From the NCBI GenBank assembly GCA_014529385.2, contig CM043969.1:10827001-10891000 (forward strand): a stretch of DNA of 64,000 nt, given 5' to 3'. Source of the stretch: Adiantum capillus-veneris. Its lineage: Eukaryota; Streptophyta; Polypodiopsida; Polypodiales; Pteridaceae. A program made the position numbers and the translations under genes. Positions 10,858 to 22,900 of the stretch are shown one piece after another (position 1 is the stretch's first letter; each line of letters begins with the position of its first letter). A model generated the notes under the pieces. That model was not told the DNA's origin, did not search any database, and saw only the letters and a program-made list of their open reading frames with translations.

Positions 10858-11264
10858 ATATTTGCAATGCACAATAAAAAACAACATATCAAATAGTCAT
10901 TCATAATTGCGAATGACACTAACACTCTCACACTGTTTCAGGCAAACCCTTAACCACGACTTGTAGACTTTAAGAAATATGCAAGGAAATATTGATAAAA
11001 AATTGAAAATAATTTTCACTTAAAATTGCAATCTATTATACGTGTAAAATTCAGATCAAACAAGTGGTTTATAAGAACTTAATTCAGATCAAACAATACA
11101 TAATAACCGTCTGACACATTTCAGCATATATTGAATTTTTAACTAATATTTTTCTCCGTGCGCAAGTACTAGTTCAAACAAAGCATACACTGACTTAAAG
11201 ACTTCAAAAACATTTAAAACATTGGAAGTATACAAATCAAACTAGAAAATTGCAAAGAATGTTT

Positions 11265-11590
11265 TGCTCTTTAGAAAGATAGAAATAAATATTTAACATG
11301 CAAATTGTGTTCACACACTTTTTTACATAGAATTTATGTAAACGTAGCATTCAAAATAGAGATGATAATTGATGCTCTTTAAAAAGATACAAAAGAATAT
11401 TTAACATGCAAATTGTGTGTAAATTCTTTTTTACAGAGAATTTATGTAAATGAAGTATTAAAAATAGTGATGATGCTCGTGGTCCTTTAAAAAGATAAAA
11501 AAGAATATTTAACATGCAAATTGTGTGCAAATACTTTTTTGCATATAATTTATATAAATGGAGCATTTAAATAGTGATGATTGATAAATA
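11265..11590. repeat. three-unit tandem repeat, about 108 bp
   Basis: Three diverged AT-rich units start near 11265, 11374 and 11482. They share TATTTAACATGCAAATTGTG and TTTTTTACA.GAATTTATGT. No coding function is evident. Confidence 0.85.
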
Positions 11591-11673
11591 AAGCATTCTT
11601 TTGAATATGATTAGCTGGTATGTAATTTCATATGGACAGTTAAAAACAACAAAATCAAACAATTTAAACATTT

Positions 11674-11993
11674 GTATATGAAATACTCTTCATAGCCGCG
11701 CTACCGACCCAGTATTTCATATACTTAATACTCAAAAAATTAACTGCACATACACATACAAATTATATGACGTTCGTATAGCCGTGTTAACGACCTGAAC
11801 GCCACATTTATGCAAAAATAGATGCTTTTAGCAAACGACACTCTATTAGCCGTGTTACCGACCGAGTGCCACCTGAATCTAAGGAGAATAATGGCTTGCA
11901 TACGACCAATGCCCATATGTTTTTTGGGAAAGGGGAAGGAAATTTGACTTACCATAAGGATACTAGATTCGCGGCGTTATCAACGTAGTACCC
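11674..11993 (-). other. four short hairpins with a shared loop sequence
   Basis: Four inverted repeats enclose related loops. On the minus strand the loop consensus is GGTCGGTAACACGGCTA. Arm positions are 11674-11687/11711-11724 (14 bp, perfect), 11769-11775/11797-11803, 11837-11843/11864-11870 and 11958-11964/11987-11993. The arms differ completely between copies, yet each pairs with its partner. In the last three, the position that mismatches on the plus strand becomes a G-U pair in minus-strand RNA. Pairing kept while sequence changes is the mark of a conserved RNA structure, which is my inference. No known RNA family is recognised. Confidence 0.6.
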
Positions 11994-12084
11994 AAACAGT
12001 AAGGACACCATCTTCCCCACGTCACCGAGGTGATGCCCCCATGTTAAAGCACTGTTCCATAGAACATCTTACGCACACATACTC

Positions 12085-12200
12085 CCATTGTGTGGTAAGG
12101 TACCTTATGACTGCCACACAATACGACAAAAGGCATGGTACCACACAACGCATACACACACACAACACATACACGAATCGTGTGGTCAAGTACTCCGCTA
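12085..12200. repeat. palindrome cluster with CCACACAA repeats
   Basis: A perfect 9-bp inverted repeat (ATTGTGTGG at 12087-12095, CCACACAAT at 12114-12122) encloses the 12-bp palindrome TAAGGTACCTTA (12096-12107). A related but less symmetric copy lies at about 12175-12215. The cluster may be a diverged member of the hairpin group just to its left. Confidence 0.6.
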
Positions 12201-12294
12201 CTGTTGTGCACTTTGATGCAGAGCACGCTCCCACATGACCCCCTCTCTCCCTCTCTCCTCTCTCCTCTTGACGTACCTGCAAAGGCGATCGATG

Positions 12295-12397
<103 letters not shown>

Positions 12398-12716
12398 GAT
12401 GAAAGAATGAAATAACACCCAACGGGCCTGATTGGGCCCGTATATATAATTATGCGGACCCACTAGGCTTTTCAGTATTCTCGACGGGCCTGCGGGGAAA
12501 ATGAAAAAGCTTGACGGGCCTGCCCGGAAAACTGAAAAACCCGATGGGATTTTAGTGGGTTTCCAAGTTGCCTTTTACTGGATTCTTTGTTTAGTGTAAT
12601 CATGTAAATGTGTCAATAAGACCTTGTGATCACACAAAATTTGTCGTAATTATGTAAATATTAAATCCCTATTACTTGTTCAAGGCCAGAAATCAAATTC
12701 CATAAGTTCTAGAAAT

Positions 12717-13666
12717 TTAGGCCTTTTCCATTGTGTTGGTCATTGGATGCCACCATTTTGTCGAGTAGGTTGGCATATTTTGGCTCCTTTTTTTGATTTG
12801 TGAAACAAGTCCTTCATCTCTTGTAGGGATTGATGTAGCCTTTGCTTTATCTTGCATTAGAAGCGGTTGAATCTGTATGTGGGTTCTTTGTGATTGAGTT
12901 TCCAAGAGCGATTTTGGAACCCATCTTGTGTTTGGTCCTCGTCTGACCATCTTTGGCATTTTCTCTTTTGCTTTAGCTTGATGGACACTAGGCTTTGGTA
13001 TCCATAACTGATTGTTTCCGTTGTAGAAGCCTTGATTTTGGAGTTAATGACGAGGTATCCATCTAGAGATTGTAGCAGCCTTGGTTGCAATTGGCTTTTG
13101 GTTTTTTTTGCTTGCTTTTGGATGGAAGCTTATGCAACATGATTTCTCTGGTTGTTCCAGATTGAGCTACAAATTTTGGTAATCATATTTGTCAGTTACC
13201 TGCATAAAATTCTTGTGCTTTGAGTAGCTTGACTGGAAGCCATACTTGTCGTATTGCTTGCTTGGAAGGTCTTTTTTTCTTTTTTCTTTTGCTATTTCTT
13301 TTCCTCCTAGTTGAGTTGTTTGTCTTCCATTGATAGATCGGCTTTCTCTTTGTAGGACTTGTTGGTTGAGGTGGGTAGGTCCAGGCTATTACTTTAGGCT
13401 TTTTGGCCCAGACACTGGTGCTTCCTTGGAAGTAGCCCTGAGCAATGATTGACTCGTTTGATGCTACCCGTCGTGTCACTTTATGTTGTTGAGGTTGAAT
13501 CAGTGTTTGATGTATCGAAACTTGGTTTTTGACTTGGATGTGCTCTTTGGATAATAACACTTGGTTTATTCCCTTCGGCTTCTTCTTGATGCTTTTTTGT
13601 GATGGAAACTTTGGTTGATAGACTTTTTGTTTTGGTTTCCATTGCATTGCCAATGGTTTGGCTCAA
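12717..13666 (-). pseudogene. gag-like basic reading frames, retroelement fossil
   Basis: Minus-strand open stretches (for example 13653-13192) encode Lys/Gln/Ser/Pro-rich protein with recurring blocks such as QVWLPVKLLKAQ and TRWVPKSLLETQ. Repeated 'VWxPK' segments of this kind occur in gag-type proteins of some plant LTR elements. No zinc knuckle, protease or pol is recognised alongside. The region is old and broken in several places. A decayed basic host protein is the alternative. Confidence 0.35.
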
Positions 13667-13689
13667 AATTTAGAGGCTTTGCGGGAAGT

Positions 13690-14187
13690 TTGATGGAGGC
13701 TCATTGAAGGTAAAGTTGTCTTGCAAGGTTGATATACTTCAAAGTTTACCTTAGCTTTACCTTTTCCTGTGATGGCTGGCGATTTCTTCTGGATTTGAGA
13801 AGCTTCATGGAGTCTTACCGTTGTCGTTGTTGAATCTTTTGATTGTTGTCAAAAGAAGATGTTCCTCTAGCTTTTTGTTAGGACTAGACTCTCCTTGATG
13901 TGATGGGATTCAATTATGTGGAAAGTATCCTTATACTCCCCGATACTCAACTTGAGTACGACCTCGGCCACACGGCCTTGGCCACGCCAAAGCTAGGAAC
14001 CAAAATTTTTGAACTTGTGTACACTGTCTTCTCTAGCTCTTTGATTGGTGGATTTTCCATCATGATCCACGTTCCATAAGTCATTAGATTCTTTGTCTCT
14101 TTTGGATCTATCATAGTTGAACATGTGATTTTGAGTCTTGTTTCTCCGTATATGTTGAATTTTATTATCTTAGTGATAGCCGTTTTC
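13690..14187 (-). other. weak coding-like sequence
   Basis: A minus-strand open stretch (14207-13947) encodes MAIWIAKKTAITKIIKFNIY and onward, without recognised motifs. It may belong to the same fossil as the gag-like frames to its left. Confidence 0.25.
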
Positions 14188-14445
14188 TTGGCTATCCAAA
14201 TTGCCATAGTGAGCTACCTCACCCTACCAAAATCACCCAAACACTGTGGCTATCCCTACCATTTCACTGTACATAGGTGTGTGTGAGTTAGGGGACTTTC
14301 CCCATATCTTCTTAAAAAACCCTCAATTAGCTAGTCACTGGGCTAGTTGAGCCAAAAAAATAAAAAGATAAAAAAATAAAAGTATATTATGGCCTCTTTG
14401 TGTGTAAATATTTCATTGCATATAGGGCCTAAATATAAGGATTTT
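14188..14445 (+). repeat. repeat block, inverted partner at 28775-29075
   Basis: About 260 bp match the reverse complement of 28775-29075, including GTGTGTGAGTTAGGGGACTT and GTGTAAATATTTCATTG. Pairing to a block beside a Gypsy protease fossil suggests that both are pieces of one LTR-element family in opposite orientations. The overlap is diverged, so both copies are old. Confidence 0.75.
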
Positions 14446-15940
14446 TCATAATTATTTTGGTATTTATTTAAATATTTCTATGTAGGTGTGCGTTATTTAT
14501 GCTATGTATATTGACTCACCACTACCATAATTTTTCTCACCATTTTGTATACTCTTTATTCCATATAAAAATAATTTCGTGCAAGATTCTCTTATTTTTG
14601 GTGTAACCCCAACCCAATAAAAATCCAAAAAAACTAGTTTTATTTATGTGTATATTTTTTTTCACTATTGTGATATTTTTTCCTTCCTACATCTATTCTC
14701 TTTTACTCTCATAAATTAGAACCCCAAAAATATTCATCTTTTTATGGTAGCCTCATAATGAGAGAGATATACTTTTAAAGTTGACCCCTTTATATTTTTC
14801 CACCTATATTATTTATATTTTGGTATGTACATATTTTCAAGACTCTCAATATGTGATTTCCTTTGTTGTACTATTCACTTATATCATGATCTCAACAATA
14901 TCTTCAATTATAGACCTACAAAATAAGGTCAAGGATATGTGGCATGCATGCATGCATTATGGAGGGCTCACTCTTGGAGGCATTCAAAAGAATCATCCAA
15001 AGGACCCCACAAGGAATTTGTGCAGTGGAAAAAAATAGTCGGTTTTGCTAAATTTTTAAAGATCACTTGCTCTCCAAATTTGAAAAGGTAATATAGACAA
15101 GAATTGTAGCTCGTGAGCTGAATGTTTTCCTCAAATGTTTTCATATTTTTTTGAGGTACGAGCTGTGAGCTATGATTTTATTGGTGGATCCCAGTTTGCC
15201 CATGCTATGCAGCCACACTCCCTCTTCCACTTTATCATTTTCCTCTTTCACACACATTTCTCCACTCATCATCCCCACCTCTCTCACCACTCCTCTCTGC
15301 ACCCTACTCACCTTCTCTTCAACCTTGAAGAATAAGAGAAACCATGGTGAACTCATGCCTCCTACACATACTTCCATCCCAAAATTGACCACTTAGTTTC
15401 ATTTTTCCTCCTCTAAATTACCCATATCTATAAAAAAAACCACAAAATTCAGCCTCTTCTCTTGAAAGACAACATCATGGTGATTGATTACTCATCTTCA
15501 ATTACCTTGGCTCCCAAGTAAGGTCAAGATGGAGAAAAAAACGTACCGTCATAGCTAGTGGACCGTCAACAAGCATAAAAATTGGCCCTACTCAAGACAC
15601 TTGGAGCATGAACAATGTAAGAAATCCATCTTTTCTTATCTCTTAAGAGTTTTTCTTCCTTATGTTTATCCTACATGGATACTCTCATTGTAAATATCCA
15701 ATTCCATTTGTAAATTAATAAAAATACTAACTCTACTAATTTACTAACACTAACCTACTATGAAAAGTCCGATCACCTCCATTTCTCTCCTCTCTCTTTT
15801 CTTCATCTATCCCCACCAACTTCTTGATAATTCCAATAAAAAAAAATTAGATAAAGTACTAAAAATCTAACCCAACCTTCATGGGGTGCCAAAAGAGAAC
15901 AAGATTCTAAAATTCGACAGGTTTGTGATCTCATATTTTA
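14446..15940. other. AT-rich region, no gene recognised
   Basis: This stretch has low complexity and an AT bias. A pyrimidine-rich part at 15210-15330 and a run of AATAAA-like signals near 15715 resemble retroelement leader or LTR sequence, and GGGGTGCCAAAAGAG near 15881 might be a primer site. No second LTR supports this. Confidence 0.25.
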
Positions 15941-15949
15941 TTGTGAGAT

Positions 15950-17620
15950 TTGAAGAGCTCCAGCAACAAAATCTACATAACTGGAGTAAGTTTAAAGTTG
16001 TTGTCATCTGAGAACAATGGGATCCAAGCATGCGTGAAGATGATGAGGATTGTATTAAGATGCATACCTATGCGGAAGTTTGCAAGCAGAATAGGGCTAA
16101 GCTGTAAAATGCTATAGATGAATGGTTGCTTGAGGATGGTAGCCTATTGCAGGATAAAGATGATGAAGAGGTTGTCCAATCTATCTATGCAAAGCTTAGA
16201 AGTGCAGATTCCATGCTAATGGTTGAAGTTGAAGACTCACAGTGTCAAGAAAAGCATGAGGGATTTAGAGGGTCTGTACAAACATGAGGGTTCATAGGGT
16301 GTGGATGTACATGAGTACCTATAGGACTTGTGTATATCAGATTTACAGGGTTTGGATACACTAGATTTTAAGGGCTTGGATGAGCAAGGGTATGTGCTTG
16401 AAGATCCACATGGTGATGCTTTAGAGGGGGTGCATACTCCTTCTTTATCAAGATTTTGTGATGCAGAGATTCCAATATGGTAGAGAGACTGTGAACTTGA
16501 TGATATTATTCAAAGGGGGTGCATAATCCATTGCAATCTTTTGGTGTTTCATATGATTAGGTTCATTGTGCCAATGATATGGATAGAGATGTAGATGCAA
16601 TTTTCAACATGCATTCTGAGCTTTGTGCTACATAAGTTCAAAGATATTTGGATGAGGGGGAGAAACTTGATGAGCATTCTACAGCAAATGTGGCTAGTAT
16701 ATGCATACCATACGTGGAATACCTAGTTTTCAGCTTGAGATATGCAGGGTGGAAGTTTCTTCTGAAGCGGTGGACCTAGAACCTATGTGCTTATTGGATG
16801 AAGCTTTGGAAGGCGTCTCAACAACAGATGCAAAGGGTACCGAGAAATTTGGTTTCATGCATAAGCATGTTTATCCAGATGTGGTTGATGATGGCATTAT
16901 CTAGTTGTTAGATGATACTCTATTTGGTTTTGGGCATATACAAACTAGGGAAATGTTTTGTGATGCATCTCGGGAGTCTGATGAAGAGGATTTTTTCGGA
17001 GACTTGATGTATCGATATATGCATCAACGGGATTCCAATACTAGAGGGGGTGAAGCTGTGTTGCCAACTGTGCTGCCAATGATCCTACCTGTGATAGATG
17101 ATCAACAATTAGATGAGCATGATGCACGAGGGAGATGGCAATATCAATACAGATGCTATATGGGATTTTCTATTACCCTATGATGTAGGGGATTTCCCAC
17201 TAGCTTTTGATCGAGAAGGAAACAATTATGTGCATGGTCCGGGGAAATTTGTTGATGTGCCGTTTGATCTGGGTGGAGATGGATATGTGCATGCTTTGGG
17301 GCGATTGACTTATATTCCATACGAGGGTATATGCATGATAAGGTGTACCCACTTTCAGAAGTTGGCCCCACCAAGGCAGCCAAGAAACAACCTTTTTTTG
17401 CCATTCCTACGTACATTTGGCTTGCTTGCACTTACTTTGAAGAGGCAAGATTTGGTAGCCACACAAAACACATAGTTGCAAACACAATGGAAAGCTTCGA
17501 TCTTCATTTTTTAACACCTAAATGGAAATTTTATTGTGCAAGGACTAATTTGGTTCAACCTGCCACATCTTGTCACAACATGACCTTGATGAAGAAACAC
17601 TTATAACTTTTTATGAGCTT
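15950..17620 (+). pseudogene. acidic, decayed coding region, probable retroelement fossil
   Basis: Plus-strand stretches in several frames look coding: a Glu/Asp-rich part around 16020-16290 (AIDEWLLEDGSLLQDKDDEE), a part around 16380-16480 (LEDPHGDALEGVHTPSLSRF), open stretches at 16701-16904 and 16905-17183, and a part near 17200-17320 with YVHGPGKFVDVPFDLGGDGY. Asp/Gly-rich phrases recur. It has the flavour of the acidic plus-strand frames at 62.8-63.7 kb, but I could not align them. It is old and broken many times. Neither a virus-like domain nor a host family is recognised. Confidence 0.3.
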
Positions 17621-18130
17621 TTCTTCTTTACTTACCTTCTTGCACATGAAGTGTTCACTTGGCAAGCAATTTAAGTTAATTTATTGATATTTTTTGGATC
17701 TTTGCATAATTAATATTCATTTTTCTTTGTAAGAATTTCTACTTACAAAAACCTAATTTTTTAACAGCAGATATCTAAGATGTAGAACTTATTTTGCAAG
17801 ATCCAATGGTCATTTGATAGATTATGACCCAAGGAATGTGACCGTGAAAAAAAATTTAAACTTCAACGATTTATTTTTTAATATCTACCATAGAAAATAA
17901 CAACGACTGCTTAGAGAACCTTGATAAAGTGTTTTTTTTTAAAGATCTAATAGATAATGTACATTGCCACTCATTTTGATTTTCATATATGTCATAACTC
18001 TTAGTGTAAGGTCGTGGTGGAAAAACATTTGACTCAATTTGTGTAAGGGAAGGACACATTGTTTTATTTTTTTTCACTTGCACCATTCACTTGAGGTGTG
18101 CCTCCTTAGGTTTGGTAAAATACCAAACCT
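17621..18130. other. AT-rich region, nothing recognised
   Basis: I see only A/T-rich sequence and short homopolymer runs here. Confidence 0.4.
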
Positions 18131-18184
18131 AGAAATTTGGACACTTGTCAACCAGCCATGGCTTGGTCACACTCTCTCAATCCT

Positions 18185-18690
18185 AGTTGGCTAGTCCACC
18201 TCATACAAGGAGGCCACCACATCACCAAAGGTCCATGTCATCACCCCATCTCACCTTCCACATCACCACAGTCAACACTTTGACCATAACACTTGGCTTG
18301 CCATGTCACTCTAATTGCCAACTCATCCACCAACCTCCACTGCCACCTTGCATGCCACTTCACCTTAAGTGCCATGTCATCCACCACCTCACATGCCACT
18401 TGCAAGTATTACTTGCATGGCTTGCCACATCACTCACTACCTCAAGAGCCACCAAGCATGCCACCTTGCCATGTCATCCACTCATCACCTCCTTTTTTGC
18501 CACCTAATCGTTACATGTCACCATTTTGACACGTCATCATATGACATGGCAGATGAGTGGATCCCATCTGCCACCTCATCTTTCCACCATCCATTCCATG
18601 TCATCAATCATCCACATCAGCTTGCCACATGGATGACCATGTCATTCATGCATGGCAACCTCAATAGCCATATCATTTCTTATTTTTTAT
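18185..18690 (+). repeat. degenerate CCAC/CATGTCAT minisatellite
   Basis: A dense run of imperfect units of 9-12 bp built on 'GCCACNTCA' and 'GCCATGTCATC' continues for about 500 bp. The open frames across it are products of the repeat, not genes. Confidence 0.8.
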
Positions 18691-18899
18691 TTTAAAATAA
18701 TGTAAATATTAAAAATCAAGATATCTCAACCTAGTTATTTGCGTGGTAATTTTAACAAAAAAATTTATATCTATATGTAAATTTCTATTTTTAAAAAGTA
18801 TAAATTAATATTAAATTCTATTTATTTGAAATATCATTGGATGAAACAAAAAAATATTTTTTTAAAATAGCTTTTGGTTTACTTATGCTATTGATACAA

Positions 18900-19450
18900 G
18901 CTGCACGTAGCTTGCGATCGAAAAAACGTCTGTCGCATTCCTTAATCACATAGTGGCCTGTGTGTTGGAGCTCACCATAGTCGGGGCCCTGGCCCTAGAA
19001 TCAGTCCGCTGTCACTCGTCACCTACCAAGCCCTATCAGCCACCCCGAGCACGTTGAGCCGCGCGAGACTCAAAAATAGCCCGAAAGTAGCCAAGCCCGT
19101 CGGTGGAAGGTAGCCTTGGCACTCGCTTGAGGGGGGAATTGCATCCCAACGTCACAAGAGGGGTACAGGAAACTCGTTGTCTCACCTCACATGTCCTTCG
19201 CTCCTCGGTCGACCCTATTCCTATCTCAACCGAGCACCACTACCCTTATAAATGTACACAATCCGGCGTGAGCTGACAAACCCCCCAAGAACCATGACCC
19301 ACGGGCCTGCAAACGGGAAAAACCCCCTTGTTGGGGGAAGGCCAAAAGAAGGTTTTCATGAGAGGATGCAATAGCCGAGGGCACGAATGATGCGTGAGAA
19401 TGACGCGTCCATCAATGACACCTGGTGCATTGATGTGATAGCTCATGGTG
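18900..19450 (+). other. GC-rich stretch, possible LTR/promoter
   Basis: GC content is higher than on either side. GAGGGGGGAAT immediately before TGCATCCCAACG (about 19130-19150) looks like a purine tract followed by an LTR start, and CCTTATAAATGTACACA (about 19245) looks like a TATA box. No partner LTR was found, so this remains a guess. Confidence 0.25.
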
Positions 19451-19469
19451 CGACAAAGAGCCAAGCTTA

Positions 19470-19940
19470 TGGATGAGGGCCGATGGGTGCTTGATGGAGC
19501 CACCAACGACTCCATCGTGATGTGGCCAACTACATCAATAGAGGATAACAGAGGGCATGGACGCACTGACGGGACGACATGGGCCGACGGCTGGTCTGAC
19601 GCTCTTGGTATGTCAACAAGGGTTGACAGGTATGTGAAGCACAAAGTGGACAATGTCATTGTCGATGACAACGTGACATGGCCGATCGTGGGTCGGTAGG
19701 TGAGCCATGCAAGGAACAACGAGTGCATGAAGGACAGAGCTAATGATGCCACCGCCGACTCCACCGTGATGGGTCTGGTAGCATCGACGAGGCTGATGGG
19801 ACGTGCACGGGTGCAATGACATGGGGGGATGTGTGAGACAACACGACAGGTGTGTCAACAAGAGTCGACGGGTGCGTGAAGAATGAAGCGGACAACTCCA
19901 TGGTTGATGACACCATGACAGGGTCGGTAGCCTTGATGGG
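19470..19940 (+). repeat. two-copy diverged tandem repeat, about 240 bp
   Basis: Two related blocks (about 19470-19705 and 19735-19940) share the order GATGNNGCCACC, CGACTCCA.CGTGATG, GTCAACAAG.GT.GAC, GTG.CA.. and GATGACANC.TGACA.GG. They are GC-rich, without a convincing reading frame. Confidence 0.6.
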
Positions 19941-19989
19941 GCAACCTGTGTTATAACTAGAAGGATGTTGTAGGGGTGGAGAAGTGGAG

Positions 19990-22900
19990 TTGAAACCCAC
20001 CTGTGCAAAGTCACATGGCCATCCAATATGGTTTGGGTGGTTTCAAACCATACTACACGCTAAAATGGATTGTACAAGCCATACGATCCATTTTACCGCA
20101 TATTATGGGCCTTGACCACCCATAGTAGTTTGGATAGCTATGAAACTTTGCATGGATTGGTAAATAGCACTCACCTCCACCCATGAATTTTTTTGTGGAA
20201 ATCCGATATCGTATGGTAGGTCCCGATACATAATATACGCTAAAATTGACCATATGCGCCATACGAACCATTTTAGCACATAGTATGTGCCTTGATGGCC
20301 TAAACCATATTTGATTCTTGTGAAACTTTTCAAATATAGGAAAATGATTCTCACCCCCACATGTGAAAAGTCTCACGGCCATCCGATATGGTTTGAGTGG
20401 TCTCGACTCATGCTATGTCCTAAAATGGGTCGTATGAGCCATATAGTCCATTTTAACGCATAATTTGGGCCTTGACGGCCCATACCATACTAGATGTATG
20501 TGAAATTTTTCACACGTGAGTAATTTGTGCTCAATCCCATCCATGAAAGTTTTTAGAGCCATCCATTATGGTTTGGGAAGTCGCGACCCATACTATGCAC
20601 TAAAATGGGCTATATGTCTCATACGACCTATTTTAGGGCATAGTAAGGGCCTTGACCACCTAAACCATATCATATGGTTGTGCAACTACATGGGTAGATT
20701 AGTGGATATCATACCCACCCATACAAAGTCTTTTATTCATCTGACATAGTTTGTGCGGTCTCGAACCATACTATGTACTAAAATAGGCCATATGGCTCAT
20801 ACTACCCATTTTAGCACATAGTACGAGCCTTGACCACTCATACCATATTGGATGGCTGTGAAAACTTATAGGGGTTGGATAATGGTTCTCACCTCCACCC
20901 GTGCAAAGTCTTGTGGCCGGCAGTCTCGAACCATGGCTCATACCCCCCATTTTAGCACATAGTATGGGCCTTGAACACCCATACCAATTTGGAAGGTTGT
21001 GAAAGTTTTTAGGGTGGTACATAATGGTGCTTACACCCACCCATGAAAATTGTCCATCCAATATAATTAGGTGATCAAGACCCATTCTATGCGCTAAAAT
21101 AGGTCGTATGAGCCATATGGTTCATTTTAGCACATAGTCTGGACCTTGATCACCCAAACCACATTAAAAGATTGTGCAACTTTTTACGGGTTGGAAAATG
21201 GTGCTCACCCCCACTGGTGCAAAGTTTCATTAACATCCAATATGGTTTGAGCGGTCTCAATCCATACTATGCGTTGCGAACCCTAAACCTTGAACCCGGA
21301 ACTGTAATCCCTAAACCATAAATACAATACCTTAAACCTTTAACTTTGAACCTAAATCCTTATCCCTAAACTCTAACCATATACCATAAACCCTATATCC
21401 TAAACCATAAACCTTGAACCACAAACCCTAACCCATAAACCTTAACCTTAACCTTAAACTTTGAACCATAAATCCTAAATCCTAAACCCTATACCCTAAA
21501 CCATGTACCCTATACCCCAAATTCGTAACCCTAAACTCTAACCCGTTAATTTCAAACTTGGATGTTTGTGAAACTTTGTACGGATGGGGGAATGGTGTTC
21601 CACATCCATCTAATATGATTTGGGAAGTCTTTATCCATACTATGCGCTAAATGGGTTGTATGGCTACCCTACAATTTAAACCCTAAACCCTAACCTATAA
21701 TCTTTAAACATGGATGATTGTGAAACTTTGCATGGGTGGAGGAATGGTGCTCACTGCCACCCATGCAAAGTTTCACAGCCATCCGATATGGTTATGATGG
21801 TTTTGACCCATACTATGTGTTAAAATGGACTATATGGCTGATACGACCCATTTTATTGCTTAGTATGGCTCTTGACCACCCCATATCATATCCAATGGTT
21901 TTGAAACTTTGCACATGTGGGGCCACCCATGAAAAGTTTCCCAGTCATCCAATATGGTATGGGCAGTCAAGGCCCATACTATGTGTTAAAATGGGACATA
22001 TGGCTCATATAACAAATTGTAGCACATAGTATGGGTCAAGACCTCCCAAACCAAATTTCATGGCCACAAAACTTTCCATAGACAATGATGAGTACTTTTT
22101 CTCACTCATGAAAAGTATCACATCCATCCGATATGGTTTGGGTGGTCAAGGCCCATACTATGCACTAAAAAGGGTCGTATGAGCCGTACGACCCATTCTA
22201 GCGCTCAATATGGTTTGAGACCACCAAAACTATATTGGATGGTCACAAGACTTTTTACAATTGGATATGAGTACTATTCTTATATCCCTACAAATTTTCA
22301 TAGCCATCCGACATGGTATGGGCGATTAGGACCCATAATATGTGCTAGAATAGACGTATGAGACGTACAGTCCATTTTAACACATAGTATGGTTAGGGAC
22401 CATCCAAAACATATCAACAGATGGCCATAAGACTTTGCACAGATGGGGGTGATGACCATTACTTCACCTTTGCAATGTTACACAACCATGTGATATGGTA
22501 TGGGCGGTCAAGGCCCATACTATGCGCTAAAATGAGACGTATGAGCCATACAACCCATTTTAGCACATAGTATGGGTCGGGATTGCTCAAACTATATTGG
22601 ATGGGAACAAGAATTTTCACGAGTGAGGGAGAGTATAATTTTTTTCACCCCTAAAAAGTTTCTCAGCCATCTGATATGGTATGGGAAGTCAAGGCCCATA
22701 CTATGTGCTAAAATGAGACATATGGCTCATACAACAACTTTTAGCACATAGTATGGGTCAAGACCTCTCAAACCATATTGGATGGACATAAGACTTCTCA
22801 TGGGTGTATTTTAGTACAATTATCTCACTCATAAAAATTCTCACAACTATCCGATATGATTTGCGTGGTCAAGGTCCATACTATGCACTAAAATGGGTTG

